From Paraburkholderia sp. D15 (GTDB lineage Bacteria; Pseudomonadota; Gammaproteobacteria; Burkholderiales; Burkholderiaceae), in the NCBI RefSeq assembly GCF_029910215.1, contig NZ_CP110396.1:124001-188000 (forward strand): DNA of 64,000 bases. Direction: 5' to 3'. Made by a program: the position numbers and the translations under genes. Shown one piece after another: positions 27,057 through 35,651 of the stretch. A model generated the notes under the pieces. That model saw only the letters and a list, made by a program, of their open reading frames with translations, ran no database searches and was not told the origin of the DNA. Position 1 is the stretch's first letter. Each line of letters opens with the position of its first letter.

Positions 27057-28439
27057 TCAGCGTTTTTTTACGGCGAGCGGTACGACGCCTTTGACGTGCG
27101 TGGCCGCGACGGGCTCGGGCGGCAGGTAGCCCCAGTCGCTATCGCTATGGCCAGAATTCTCGCCGGAGTTTTCGCCGGCGTTTTTGCCAGAATTCTCGCC
27201 GGCGTTTTTGCCGAAGCCGTCACTGGTGCCTTCGTCCGCATTGCCCCCCGAACGCGTCAACTCCTCACCAGCCCGTCCCGATCCCCGGGACTCATCACGC
27301 TCATCGAGTCCCGAATCCAAACCGGCCTCATCCCCACGAGCATGCTCCAGCGCCGCCGACATCTCCCGCTGCACCCCCTCCTGCTCACCCCCACGCCGCC
27401 GATGCATCAGCACCGCCTCCGCCACCCGCTCCACATGCCCGACCGTCACCTCGACGGCCTGCTCCAGCGCGGCCAGGGCCCGCGCCGCGCGCAACATCAC
27501 GAGATCGGCACGCAGTCCATCCACGGCGGCTTCGATGCACAGTGCGCTGACCCGCGCGTGCACGGCGTCATCGAAAGCGAGGCGCGGCAACGCGACCCGC
27601 GCGGCCCGAATCCGTTGTACGAAATCCGCCTGCTGTCGAGCGTATCGCGCGCGAAAGCCGTGCGGATCGAGATCGAACGCGAGCCGCGCCTTTACGATGG
27701 CCTGCCGCATCGCCGGCTCGAAGCAGTTGCGCAACTCGACCATCAAACCAAAGCGGTCGATCAACTGCGGCCGCAACTCGCCTTCTTCCGGATTCATCGT
27801 GCCGATCAGCACGAAGCTCGCGTCGTGACTATGCGAGACGCCATCGCGTTCGACGGTATTCACGCCGCTCGCGGCTGCATCGAGCAACGCATCGACGAGC
27901 GCGTCGGGCAGCAGGTTGATCTCGTCGACATACAGCACGCCGCGATGCGCCTTCGCGAGCAGTCCGGGTGAAAAGCGCACCGCGCCGTCGCGCAGCACGG
28001 TTTCGATATCGAGCGTGCCGATCAGCCGGTCCTCGCTGGCGCCGAGCGGCAGGTTCACCAGTTGCCCTTCGGGCAGCAACTCGGCCAGCGCGCGCGCCGC
28101 GGTCGATTTCGCGGTGCCGCGCGGTCCTGCGATCAGCACGCCGCCGAGGCCCGGATCGATCGCCGCGAGCAGCAACGCCTGCTGCAATGACGCCTGGCCG
28201 AGCAACGCGGCGAACGGAAAAACGGGCCGTGGGCGCGCGGCGCGGGTTTCGCCCGCGCCTTCGGCACCGCCCGCTCCGCGCGTTTCGTATCGAGTCTCGC
28301 CCAGGCTCTCACCTCGTGCCTCGCCGGCGATCCGGTCCCGGCTCTCGTCGCCCGTGCCGATCCGGCTCTCGCCTCCGGTCTCGCCTCGCATGCCGCTCAC
28401 GGCCTCGCCCCGCTCATCGCCACGAATGTCCGCACTCAT
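27057..28439 (-). CDS. magnesium chelatase ChlI-like AAA+ ATPase (cobaltochelatase partner)
   Basis: The 460-residue AAA+ protein has Walker A GPRGTAKST (105-113), Walker B GVLYVDEINLLPD and sensor residues in FVLIGTMNPEEGELRPQLIDRFG, all typical of BchI/ChlI. It probably supplies ATP-driven remodelling to CobN together with the VWA protein. Unusual features are a roughly 70-residue N-terminal extension made of Arg-Gly-Glu repeats (for example RGETGGESR, ARGESLGETR) and a C-terminal Gly-Asn-Ser-Glu-rich tail with KNAGENSG repeats, both probably disordered. The ATG at 28439 lies 3 bp from the cobN stop. Confidence 0.88.
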   Translation of the reverse strand: MSADIRGDERGEAVSGMRGETGGESRIGTGDESRDRIAGEARGESLGETRYETRGAGGAEGAGETRAARPRPVFPFAALLGQASLQQALLLAAIDPGLGGVLIAGPRGTAKSTAARALAELLPEGQLVNLPLGASEDRLIGTLDIETVLRDGAVRFSPGLLAKAHRGVLYVDEINLLPDALVDALLDAAASGVNTVERDGVSHSHDASFVLIGTMNPEEGELRPQLIDRFGLMVELRNCFEPAMRQAIVKARLAFDLDPHGFRARYARQQADFVQRIRAARVALPRLAFDDAVHARVSALCIEAAVDGLRADLVMLRAARALAALEQAVEVTVGHVERVAEAVLMHRRRGGEQEGVQREMSAALEHARGDEAGLDSGLDERDESRGSGRAGEELTRSGGNADEGTSDGFGKNAGENSGKNAGENSGENSGHSDSDWGYLPPEPVAATHVKGVVPLAVKKR

Positions 28440-28441
28440 CT

Positions 28442-31400
28442 TCACCGTCCCTCGATCTGCTGCTCGCTCGCGAGCAGATGCCGCTCGATCTGCGCGCGAT
28501 ACTCGCCGGGCGCTTGCCACAGTCCGCGCTGCATCGCTTCGAGCAAACGCTCGCTGATCGAATGCAACGCATGCGGGTTATGCCGCTGCAAGAACTCGCG
28601 CGTCGCCGCGTCGTTCAGATAGGCGTCGGCCACGAGCGCATATTGATGATCCGCGACCACGCGCGCGGTCGCATCGTACCCATAGAGATAGTCCACCGTG
28701 GCGGCGATTTCGGCCGCGCCCTTATAACCATGCCGCTTCACGCCGTCGAGCCACTTCGGATTCACCACGCGCGAGCGGATCACGCGCGCGATCTCTTCCT
28801 TCAGCGTGCGCACGCGCGGCGCGGCCGGATTGCTGTGATCGGCGTGATACACGCTCGGTTGCGCCCCCGCCAGATGCCTCACCGCCGCGACCATGCCGCC
28901 CTGGAACTGATAGTAGTCATTCGAGTCGAGCAGATCGTGCTCGCGGTTGTCCTGGTTCTGCAGCACGACGTCCATCGCCGCGAGACGCGTGCCGAATACC
29001 TGACGCGCCTCCTCGCCCGCGCTCTTCTGCGTGTACGCGTAACCGCCCCACGCCTGATACGCGTTCGCGAGATCGGCGTCGGTCTGCCAGTCGCGCGAAT
29101 CGATGATCTCCTGCAAGCCTGCGCCGTATGCGCCGGGCCGCGCGCTGAACACACGCCAGCCGGCGCGCCGGCGCGCCTCGGCGGCGTCCATCCCGCCGGC
29201 CACGAGGGCATCGCGTTCGCGCAGCACGCGCGCGCGCAGCGGATTCACTTCAGGCGGTTCGTCGAGTTCGGCCACGGCCTGCACCGCGGCGTCGAACAGA
29301 TGCATCACGTTCGCGAACGCATCGCGGAAAAAGCCGGAGACGCGCAACGTGACGTCGATACGCGGCCGGTCGAACGCATCGATCGGCATGATCTCGAAGT
29401 CCGTCACGCGATGACTGCCCGGCGCCCACCTCGGCCGCACGCCGAGCAGCGCGAGCGCCTGGGCGACATCGTCGCCGCCGGTGCGCATCGTCGCGGTGCC
29501 CCACACCGACAGGCCGATCGCGCGCGGATAATCGCCGTGCTCCTGCAGATGCCGCTCGATCAACTGCTGCGCGGACTTCAGGCCGAGCACCCAGGCGGCC
29601 TGCGTCGGAACCGCGCGGGTATCGACCGAATAGAAATTACGGCCGGTGGGTAACACGTCCGGCCGTCCGCGCGACGGTGATCCGCTTGGGCCCGGCGGCA
29701 CGAAGCGTCCTTCGAGTCCGCGCCGGAGTTGCCGCATTTCCTGCGGTCCGCACGCATCGAGACGAGGCAGCACGTCGTCGCGCAGTCGCTCGATCACCCG
29801 TTCGGCTTGCGGCAGGCTGCCGGGCTTCAATGACGGAATTGACGTCAATGCCGAACCAGAGACCGCCGCCGAAGGCGATTCGACGGGCGAAGCCGAAGCC
29901 GAAGCCGAAGCCGATTCGACGGGCAAAGCCGAAACCGAGCCGGCAACAGAAGCCGTTCCCGGTCCACCACCATCGCACACCTCGCCCAACATCCGCGCCG
30001 CAAGCAACTCCAGCCGCTCGCGCGTATCGCCGCCATGCCGCCACGGCGCGTCGCTGACCTGCTGCAGCACGTCGGGCCGCGGCCCCTCCCACACGGCAGA
30101 CCAATCCACCGTCAACGGATCGAACAGATGATCCATCCGCAGATCGCGCGCCAGCGCGTCGATCAGGCCGGCCCGCGCACCCTGCCCGTCGCCGACCGGA
30201 AAACGCCCCAGCGCCAGCAGCGTATCGCGCCGCTGCACGCCGGCCGGCGACTGCCCGAACGTGTGCAACCCGTCGCGGATCTGCGCTTCCTTCAGCTCGC
30301 ACAACCACGCGTCGACGCGCGTGAGCAACGCATCCTCGTCGTCGGGCCCGCTCGGCGCCGCGAGACTCAGCTCCTCATGCAGCCGATGCTCGACGATGGT
30401 CGCGAGAATCGTCCGCCGCAGCAATGTCGAGCGGCGCGGGTCGACCATCAACGCTTCATAGTATTCGTCGACCTGGCGCTCCAGATCCTGCAGCGGCCCA
30501 TAGCTTTCGGCGCGCGTGAGCGGCGGCATCAGATGATCGACGATCACGGCCTGCGCGCGCCGTTTCGCCTGGCTACCCTCGCCGGGATCGTTGACGATGA
30601 ACGGGTACAGATGCGGCATCGGCCCGAGAATCAGATCGGGCCAGCAGGTTTCGCTCAACGCCACGCTCTTGCCGGGCAACCATTCCAGATTGCCGTGCTT
30701 GCCGACGTGCACCACCGCGTCGATCGCGAACGCGTGACGCAGCCAGAAATAGAACGCGAGGTACGCATGCGGCGGCACGAGTTCGGCGTCGTGATAGCTC
30801 GCGTAATCGCCCTGCTCGCGCGAGCGCGACGGCTGAATGCCGACGAACACCTGCCCACAGCGCCAGCCCGCGATCATGAAGCGGCCGCGCCGCAGCGTCG
30901 GGTCCTGCTCAGGCCGCCCCCAACGCGCGTTGAGCGCCTCTTTCACCTCGCCGGGCAACGCGTCGAAATAGCGCAGATAGTCGTCGAGCGCCAGGCTTTG
31001 CAGCGCGGGCCGCAGATCGCGCACCACCGGGTCGTTGGTCACGCCTTCGGTGAGCTTTTCCAGGAGCGCATCGCCGTTCGCGGGCAACGCGCCGACGCGA
31101 TAGCCCTCGTCGCGCAACATCGCCAGAATGCCGGTCACCGAGGCCGGCGTGTCGAGGCCCACGCCGTTGCCGATGCGCCCTTCGCTCATCGGATAGTTGG
31201 CGAGAATCAGCGCCAGCTTCTTGTCCGCGTTATCGAGCGCGCGCAGACGGCACCAGCGCCGGCTCAGCTCGGCGAGAAAGCTCACGCGCTCCAGATCCGG
31301 CTGATACCGGACCACGTCGACCTGGGTGTGCGGACAGCGATACGCGAGGCCCTTGAAGCTGATCGCCCGCGTGATGATCCGGCCGTCCACTTCGGGCAGC

Positions 31401-32356
31401 GCGATATGCATCGCGATATCGCGCGAATTGAGGCCCTGGTTGTCCTTCAGCCAGTCCTCGCGGTTGCCGCCGCTCAGAATCACCTGCAACACCGGCGCAT
31501 CGCCGGCGAGCGCGAGCGGCTCGGGGTCGTCGATCGCGGACGCGGCGAACGCCGTCGTGTTCAACACCAATGCAGCCTGATGTTGCGCGCACAACGACTG
31601 CACGACATCACGGCTCAGCGCATCTTTCAGCGACGTGATCGCGATCGGCAACGGGTTGACGCCGCGCGCTTCGAGCGCGTCGATCAGCGCGTCGAACACT
31701 GCCGTATTGGCCGCCTGCAGATGCGCCTTGTAGAACAGGATCGCGGCGACCGGCGCGTCCTGCCGCCAGCGCGCCTGCCAGTCGGCGACGCTCGGTGTGT
31801 CGCGCTCGGGGTGATACAACGTCGCGGCGGGCAACGCGCGCGGCGGCGCCGGTTCGCTGCCCCAGCCCAACGCGCGATGCGCGATGCAACGCAGAAACGC
31901 CTCGGCATTCTGCGCGCCGCCCTCGCGCAGATAGCGCCACAATTGATGACACAGGTCGGCATCCGCGGTGCTGCGCGCGAGCAGATTCGGGTCTTCCTGC
32001 AGGTCGCCGGAAAACATCGCGAGCGTCTGCCGCTTGCGTTCGGCCAGCGTGACCACCTGTTCGATCCCGTACGGCCAGTACGCCTCGCCGCCAAGGTGAT
32101 CGACCACCACCACGCGCGCATGTTGCAGCACGTCTTCCAGATAGAAGTCGACCGATGCCGGCTGACGCAGATAGGTGACGTTCGCCAGACGCACGCTCGG
32201 AAAACCGTCGCCGAGGCGCGGCACCACGCTGGCCAGCAGCGACAGGGTGGTGTCGGCCGAACTGAGCACGACGATCTCCGCGGGCTGCTGATCGATACGG
32301 ATCACGCCCTGGGTATCGTCGACAAACCCGCCCGGCGTCGTGCGCAGCAGATGCAT
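28442..32356 (-). CDS. cobN: cobaltochelatase subunit CobN
   Basis: The 1,304-residue protein is the large subunit that inserts Co2+ into hydrogenobyrinic acid a,c-diamide in aerobic B12 synthesis. It shows the long CobN/BchH architecture, with blocks such as HVGKHGNLEWLPGK, LILGPMPHLYPFIVNDPGEG and, near the C-terminus, YHADHSNPAAPRVRTLKEE. A Ser/Ala/Glu-rich low-complexity stretch near residue 820 is a linker. It starts 6 bp after the cobW stop and is followed at once by chlI, so the operon runs cobW-cobN-chlI-chlD under a B12 riboswitch. CobS/CobT-type partners are absent here. Confidence 0.96.
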   Translation of the reverse strand: MHLLRTTPGGFVDDTQGVIRIDQQPAEIVVLSSADTTLSLLASVVPRLGDGFPSVRLANVTYLRQPASVDFYLEDVLQHARVVVVDHLGGEAYWPYGIEQVVTLAERKRQTLAMFSGDLQEDPNLLARSTADADLCHQLWRYLREGGAQNAEAFLRCIAHRALGWGSEPAPPRALPAATLYHPERDTPSVADWQARWRQDAPVAAILFYKAHLQAANTAVFDALIDALEARGVNPLPIAITSLKDALSRDVVQSLCAQHQAALVLNTTAFAASAIDDPEPLALAGDAPVLQVILSGGNREDWLKDNQGLNSRDIAMHIALPEVDGRIITRAISFKGLAYRCPHTQVDVVRYQPDLERVSFLAELSRRWCRLRALDNADKKLALILANYPMSEGRIGNGVGLDTPASVTGILAMLRDEGYRVGALPANGDALLEKLTEGVTNDPVVRDLRPALQSLALDDYLRYFDALPGEVKEALNARWGRPEQDPTLRRGRFMIAGWRCGQVFVGIQPSRSREQGDYASYHDAELVPPHAYLAFYFWLRHAFAIDAVVHVGKHGNLEWLPGKSVALSETCWPDLILGPMPHLYPFIVNDPGEGSQAKRRAQAVIVDHLMPPLTRAESYGPLQDLERQVDEYYEALMVDPRRSTLLRRTILATIVEHRLHEELSLAAPSGPDDEDALLTRVDAWLCELKEAQIRDGLHTFGQSPAGVQRRDTLLALGRFPVGDGQGARAGLIDALARDLRMDHLFDPLTVDWSAVWEGPRPDVLQQVSDAPWRHGGDTRERLELLAARMLGEVCDGGGPGTASVAGSVSALPVESASASASASPVESPSAAVSGSALTSIPSLKPGSLPQAERVIERLRDDVLPRLDACGPQEMRQLRRGLEGRFVPPGPSGSPSRGRPDVLPTGRNFYSVDTRAVPTQAAWVLGLKSAQQLIERHLQEHGDYPRAIGLSVWGTATMRTGGDDVAQALALLGVRPRWAPGSHRVTDFEIMPIDAFDRPRIDVTLRVSGFFRDAFANVMHLFDAAVQAVAELDEPPEVNPLRARVLRERDALVAGGMDAAEARRRAGWRVFSARPGAYGAGLQEIIDSRDWQTDADLANAYQAWGGYAYTQKSAGEEARQVFGTRLAAMDVVLQNQDNREHDLLDSNDYYQFQGGMVAAVRHLAGAQPSVYHADHSNPAAPRVRTLKEEIARVIRSRVVNPKWLDGVKRHGYKGAAEIAATVDYLYGYDATARVVADHQYALVADAYLNDAATREFLQRHNPHALHSISERLLEAMQRGLWQAPGEYRAQIERHLLASEQQIEGR

Positions 32357-32362
32357 GAGCGC

Positions 32363-33526
32363 TTATGCTCCGTTCGCGGCGAGCGTGCCGGACGCAGCGG
32401 ACGCAGCGGACGCAGCGGACGCAGCGGACGCAACGGATGCATCGGCCGAAGCGAGCGCCGCGTCGAACGCACGTTGCAACGCAGGCTGATCGAGGTCTTC
32501 GCCGATCAGCACGAAACGGCTCGGGCCGCTTTCGCCGGCCTGCCAGCGTCGATCGAAATAGCTGTCGAAACGGCGGCCCACGCCCTGAATCACCAGACGC
32601 ATCGGCGCGCCCGGCAATGCCGCGAAACCTTTCACGCGATAGATCGTGCTGGTTTCGACCAGCGTCTGCAACGCCGCGATCGCCGCTTCGCGCGAATGCA
32701 CGTCCGCCTGCACGACCACCGAATCGAATTCGTCGTGATGGTGATCGGCGTCGTCGACGGAACCGTGATGGTCGTGGCGCAAATGAATCGTGTCTTCCGA
32801 TGCCGCTTCGAGACCGAACAGCGTATGCAGATCGAGCTGCCCCATCTGCGCGCGCACGATTTTGACCTGCGGCGGAATCTCGTCGCGGATCAATGCCTCG
32901 ACCGCGCTCTGCCCCGCGGCGTCGAGCAGATCGGTCTTGTTCAGAATCACCAGATCGGCCGCCGACAACTGGTCTTCGAACAATTCGTGCAGCGGCGACT
33001 CGTGGTCGAGATTCGGATCGGCCTGGCGCTGCGCATCGACGGCGACGGGGTTGTCGGCGAACTGGCCGCTCGCCGCGGCCGGGCCGTCCACCACGGTGAT
33101 CACCGCGTCGACGGTAAAGCTGCTCTTGATCTGCGGCCAGTTGAACGCCTGCACGAGCGGCTTGGGCAGCGCGAGACCGGACGTTTCGATCAGCACGTGA
33201 TCGATCTCGTCGCGGCGCTCGACGAGCTTTTCCATCACCGGAAAGAACTCTTCCTGCACGGTGCAGCACAGGCAGCCGTTCGCCAGTTCATACAGTTGGC
33301 CTTCGGTTTCCACGCCGTTTTCGTCGCAGCCGATCCCGCAACCCTTGAGGATCTCGCCATCGATCCCGAGTTCGCCGAACTCGTTGACGATCACCGCGAT
33401 GCGTTTGCCGTCCGCATGCTGAAGAATGTGCCGCAGCAACGTGGTCTTGCCGCTGCCGAGAAAGCCCGTGACGATGGTGACGGGGATCTTGCGCATTGAA
33501 TGCGCCTGGCGGGTTTGCTTGTCCAT
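32363..33526 (-). CDS. cobW: cobalamin biosynthesis GTPase CobW
   Basis: The 387-residue G3E GTPase has the P-loop GFLGSGKTT (21-29), the metal-binding CxCC motif in NGCLCCTV, the NKTD guanine-specificity motif and a C-terminal CobW_C domain. A His-rich segment ([17 protein letters not shown]) may bind metal. CobW proteins are metallochaperones for cobalt delivery to CobN. The C-terminus ends in an Ala/Ser-rich tail encoded by a 9-bp repeat. The ATG at 33526 is preferred because a GGAC lies 7-10 nt upstream; the ATG at 33538 is an alternative. The transcript begins with a cobalamin riboswitch. Confidence 0.93.
   Translation of the reverse strand: MDKQTRQAHSMRKIPVTIVTGFLGSGKTTLLRHILQHADGKRIAVIVNEFGELGIDGEILKGCGIGCDENGVETEGQLYELANGCLCCTVQEEFFPVMEKLVERRDEIDHVLIETSGLALPKPLVQAFNWPQIKSSFTVDAVITVVDGPAAASGQFADNPVAVDAQRQADPNLDHESPLHELFEDQLSAADLVILNKTDLLDAAGQSAVEALIRDEIPPQVKIVRAQMGQLDLHTLFGLEAASEDTIHLRHDHHGSVDDADHHHDEFDSVVVQADVHSREAAIAALQTLVETSTIYRVKGFAALPGAPMRLVIQGVGRRFDSYFDRRWQAGESGPSRFVLIGEDLDQPALQRAFDAALASADASVASAASAASAASAASGTLAANGA
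32391..32444. repeat. 9-bp tandem repeat in the 3' end of cobW
   Basis: Four exact GACGCAGCG units followed by the variants GACGCAACG and GATGCATCG encode the Ala/Ser-rich C-terminal tail of CobW. Because the unit is 9 bp, copy number can change without breaking the frame. Confidence 0.85.
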
Positions 33527-33742
33527 CGTGAGGTCCATCCGTGGGAGTTGCACGGGCACGCCGGCGCGCCTGATCGCGATCTGAACGGAAGCGTGGCAGG
33601 CGCGAACAACACGCGCTGCGTCCCACGACGACAAACCGGATAGATCACGAAGCACGGGGACGAACGGCGGCGTTGCCGCGACAACGGGAAACAGAAAGCG
33701 GGAGATCATGGACGCGCGCCGCATCCCCGCGGCGTTGGTCCT

Positions 33743-34004
33743 GCGTGTTCTGGCCGGTATCCGGGCTGGCGAAAGCGCCGCTTCCCCTTCCCGGGCGAGG
33801 AATTTCTCGCCCAGTGGTGATATGCCGACGCGGCCTTGCGCGTGGACATCGAAGCCGGCTCCGCGGCGCCGGTGATGAACCGACGCCACATTTCGCTTAC
33901 CGTTGCGGGGGCAGCACAGGTTGACCGGTCCAATGCGGACAGGCGCCCTGTTTCCCGTTTAACTGCGTGCGCGGGAGGCGCGCACGCGAGCACCAAAGTG
34001 CGTG
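33743..34004 (-). ncRNA. cobalamin riboswitch upstream of cobW-cobN operon
   Basis: On the minus strand the conserved blocks occur in order: ACTTTGGTGC at the 5' end, TTAAACGGGAAACAGG, CTGTGCTGCCCCCGCAACGG followed by TAAGCG, and the B12 box AGCCCGGATACCGGCC closing the structure. It starts at the predicted transcription start and ends about 216 nt before the cobW ATG. It should repress the operon when adenosylcobalamin is plentiful. Confidence 0.92.
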
Positions 34005-34006
34005 CG

Positions 34007-34035
34007 AGTGTAGGCGCGCGGGCCCTCGGCGTCAA
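34007..34035 (-). promoter_or_regulatory. promoter of the cobW operon riboswitch transcript
   Basis: On the minus strand TTGACG (34035-34030), a 17-bp spacer and TACACT (34012-34007), placing the start site next to the 5' end of the riboswitch. Confidence 0.7.
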
Positions 34036-34056
34036 GGCGGCATCGGCCGGGAAGGC

Positions 34057-34085
34057 TTATCGGGCGGGGCGCCGTGTGCTATCGT
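34057..34085 (+). promoter_or_regulatory. promoter of the cobE operon riboswitch transcript
   Basis: TTATCG (34057-34062), a 17-bp spacer and TATCGT (34080-34085) lie just before the plus-strand riboswitch. The -35 box is weaker than that of the divergent promoter, which lies about 20 bp away. Confidence 0.55.
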
Positions 34086-34089
34086 ATGC

Positions 34090-34364
34090 GCGCGTTTGGT
34101 GCCCGCACATGCGTTCGCGTGTGCAGTTAAACGGGAAACAGGCCGCGCCCTCGTGCGCTTAACCTGTGCTGTCCCCGCAACGGTAAGCGACCAGCGGCGT
34201 TTCATTCGGCGGCACCTCGACAGTTTTTTCGCGAGGGCCGCGAACCCGCGCCGCGCATGCGTTTTTCGACGCCACTGTCCGATGAAAACCTCGATGAAAA
34301 TCGACGCGTCCGGACGGGAAGGCAAAGCGCGTGAGGTCGTCAGCCCGGATACCGGCCAGACGCG
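34090..34364 (+). ncRNA. cobalamin riboswitch upstream of cobE-cobO-cobB-bluB operon
   Basis: The same conserved blocks are seen on the plus strand: CGCGTTTGGTGCCCGC at the 5' end, GTTAAACGGGAAACAGG, CCTGTGCTGTCCCCGCAACG followed by GTAAGCG, and the B12 box CAGCCCGGATACCGGCCAG, with terminal CGCGT/ACGCG pairing. About 225 nt of leader (34365-34590) follow before cobE and would hold the expression platform. Confidence 0.92.
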
Positions 34365-34590
34365 GAGGCGGCGGCCATCACGCCGCCGGCCGCCGGAATC
34401 CGCGAGGGACGGATGTGATGGCGTTGTAGCACGACATGACAGATTCACGCGCGCGTTTGCGTCTTCGCGTTTGCGTATTCGCGTTTCCGTCTTCGTTCGT
34501 CGCTTTCGTTGGGTCGACACCGGTCGATCGACGCAGGCGTACAGCGTGGCGAACCACCTCTGTCGTTTGTGCCGGAATTCGTCGTATCGC

Positions 34591-35049
34591 ATGACATCCT
34601 TATCGACCGCCGGGCGCTCGCTGAACGCCGGCATTGGCTGCCGCTCGCGCAGCAGCGCCGATCAGATCGAGGCGGCGGTGCGCGCCGCGCTCGGCGCATC
34701 GCTTCGCATCGAACAGATTGCAAGCGTGGCCTCGATCGACAGCAAAGCGCACGAAGCGGGACTGCTTGAATTCTGCGCGCGTCATGCGCTGCCCCTCGTC
34801 TTTTTCAGTCGCGAGCAGATCGCCGCACTGCCGGTCTCCACCGCTTCGGCGGCGGCGCAAGCTCATCTCGGTGTCGACGGCGTATGCGAGCCGTGCGCGC
34901 TGCTGGCCGCCGGCGACGGCGCGCGCCTCGTCGCCGGCAAAACCATTCACGAAGGCGTCACCGTGGCGATCGCCACCCGCACCCGCAGCACCCGCAGCGC
35001 GATTAGCGCCACGAACGCCGCCGCCCTCCACCCACAGGACCCGTCATGA
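34591..35049 (+). CDS. cobE: cobalamin biosynthesis protein CobE / CbiG C-terminal domain
   Basis: The 152-residue product matches the CobE/CbiG_C domain, with AGIGCRSRSSADQIEAAV near its N-terminus, then a CARHALPLVFFSREQIAAL segment and the final GVTVAIAT strand. The domain takes part in ring contraction or an associated step in corrin synthesis; the exact reaction of CobE is not settled. It is the first gene of the riboswitch-controlled plus-strand operon and overlaps cobO (ATGA at 35046). The start was chosen because the conserved domain begins 15 residues later; no Shine-Dalgarno is evident. Confidence 0.8.
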   Translation: MTSLSTAGRSLNAGIGCRSRSSADQIEAAVRAALGASLRIEQIASVASIDSKAHEAGLLEFCARHALPLVFFSREQIAALPVSTASAAAQAHLGVDGVCEPCALLAAGDGARLVAGKTIHEGVTVAIATRTRSTRSAISATNAAALHPQDPS

Positions 35050-35648
35050 AAACCGATCCCGAATCCCATCAACGGATGACCGAGCGCCGGCGCGAAGGCC
35101 ACGAAAAGAAACAGGCCAGCGCGACCGTCGAGAAAGGTCTGCTGATCGTCAACACCGGCACCGGCAAGGGCAAGACCACGGCCGCGTTCGGCATGGCCGT
35201 GCGCGTGCTCGGGCACGGCATGCGGCTCGGCGTGGTGCAGTTCATCAAGGGCGCCCTGCATACGTCGGAGCGCGATTTTCTCGGCGCGATCGCGCAGTGC
35301 GATTTCGTCACGATGGGCGACGGCTACACGTGGAACACGCAGAATCGCGACGCCGACATCGCGACCGCGCGCAAGGGCTGGGACGAAGCGCGGCGGATGA
35401 TCGAAAGCGGCGACTACCAGATGGTGATCCTCGATGAGCTGAACACCGTCCTCAAATACGAGTATCTGCCGCTCGACGAAGTGCTCGGCGTGCTGAACGG
35501 GCGTGCCGACATGCTGCACGTGGTGGTGACCGGCCGCCACGCGCCGGATGCGCTGATCGAAGCCGCCGACCTCGTCACCGAAATGCGCATCGTCAAGCAT
35601 CCGTATCGCGAGCAAGGCGTGAAGGCGCAACGCGGCGTGGAGTTTTAA
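35046..35648 (+). CDS. cobO: cob(I)yrinic acid a,c-diamide adenosyltransferase
   Basis: The 200-residue protein has the CobA/CobO P-loop NTGTGKGKTTAAFG (36-49) and the conserved blocks VVQFIKGA, GDGYTWNTQN, MVILDELNTVLKYEYL and VVTGRHAPDALIEAADLVTEM. It transfers the adenosyl group from ATP to the cobalt of the corrin. Its start overlaps the cobE stop by 4 bp and cobB follows after 3 bp. Confidence 0.96.
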   Translation: MKTDPESHQRMTERRREGHEKKQASATVEKGLLIVNTGTGKGKTTAAFGMAVRVLGHGMRLGVVQFIKGALHTSERDFLGAIAQCDFVTMGDGYTWNTQNRDADIATARKGWDEARRMIESGDYQMVILDELNTVLKYEYLPLDEVLGVLNGRADMLHVVVTGRHAPDALIEAADLVTEMRIVKHPYREQGVKAQRGVEF

Positions 35649-35651
35649 CGG

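Noticed and set aside
29646..33499. Very long plus-strand open frame (over 1,100 codons) opposite cobN and cobW
   Set aside because: It is a GC-rich shadow of the real minus-strand genes, with His/Arg/Gln-rich composition and no domain.
33967..34590. Long upstream extension of the cobE reading frame, starting inside the riboswitch
   Set aside because: The frame stays open through the plus-strand cobalamin riboswitch because of high GC; the extra residues are Arg-rich and not family-like.
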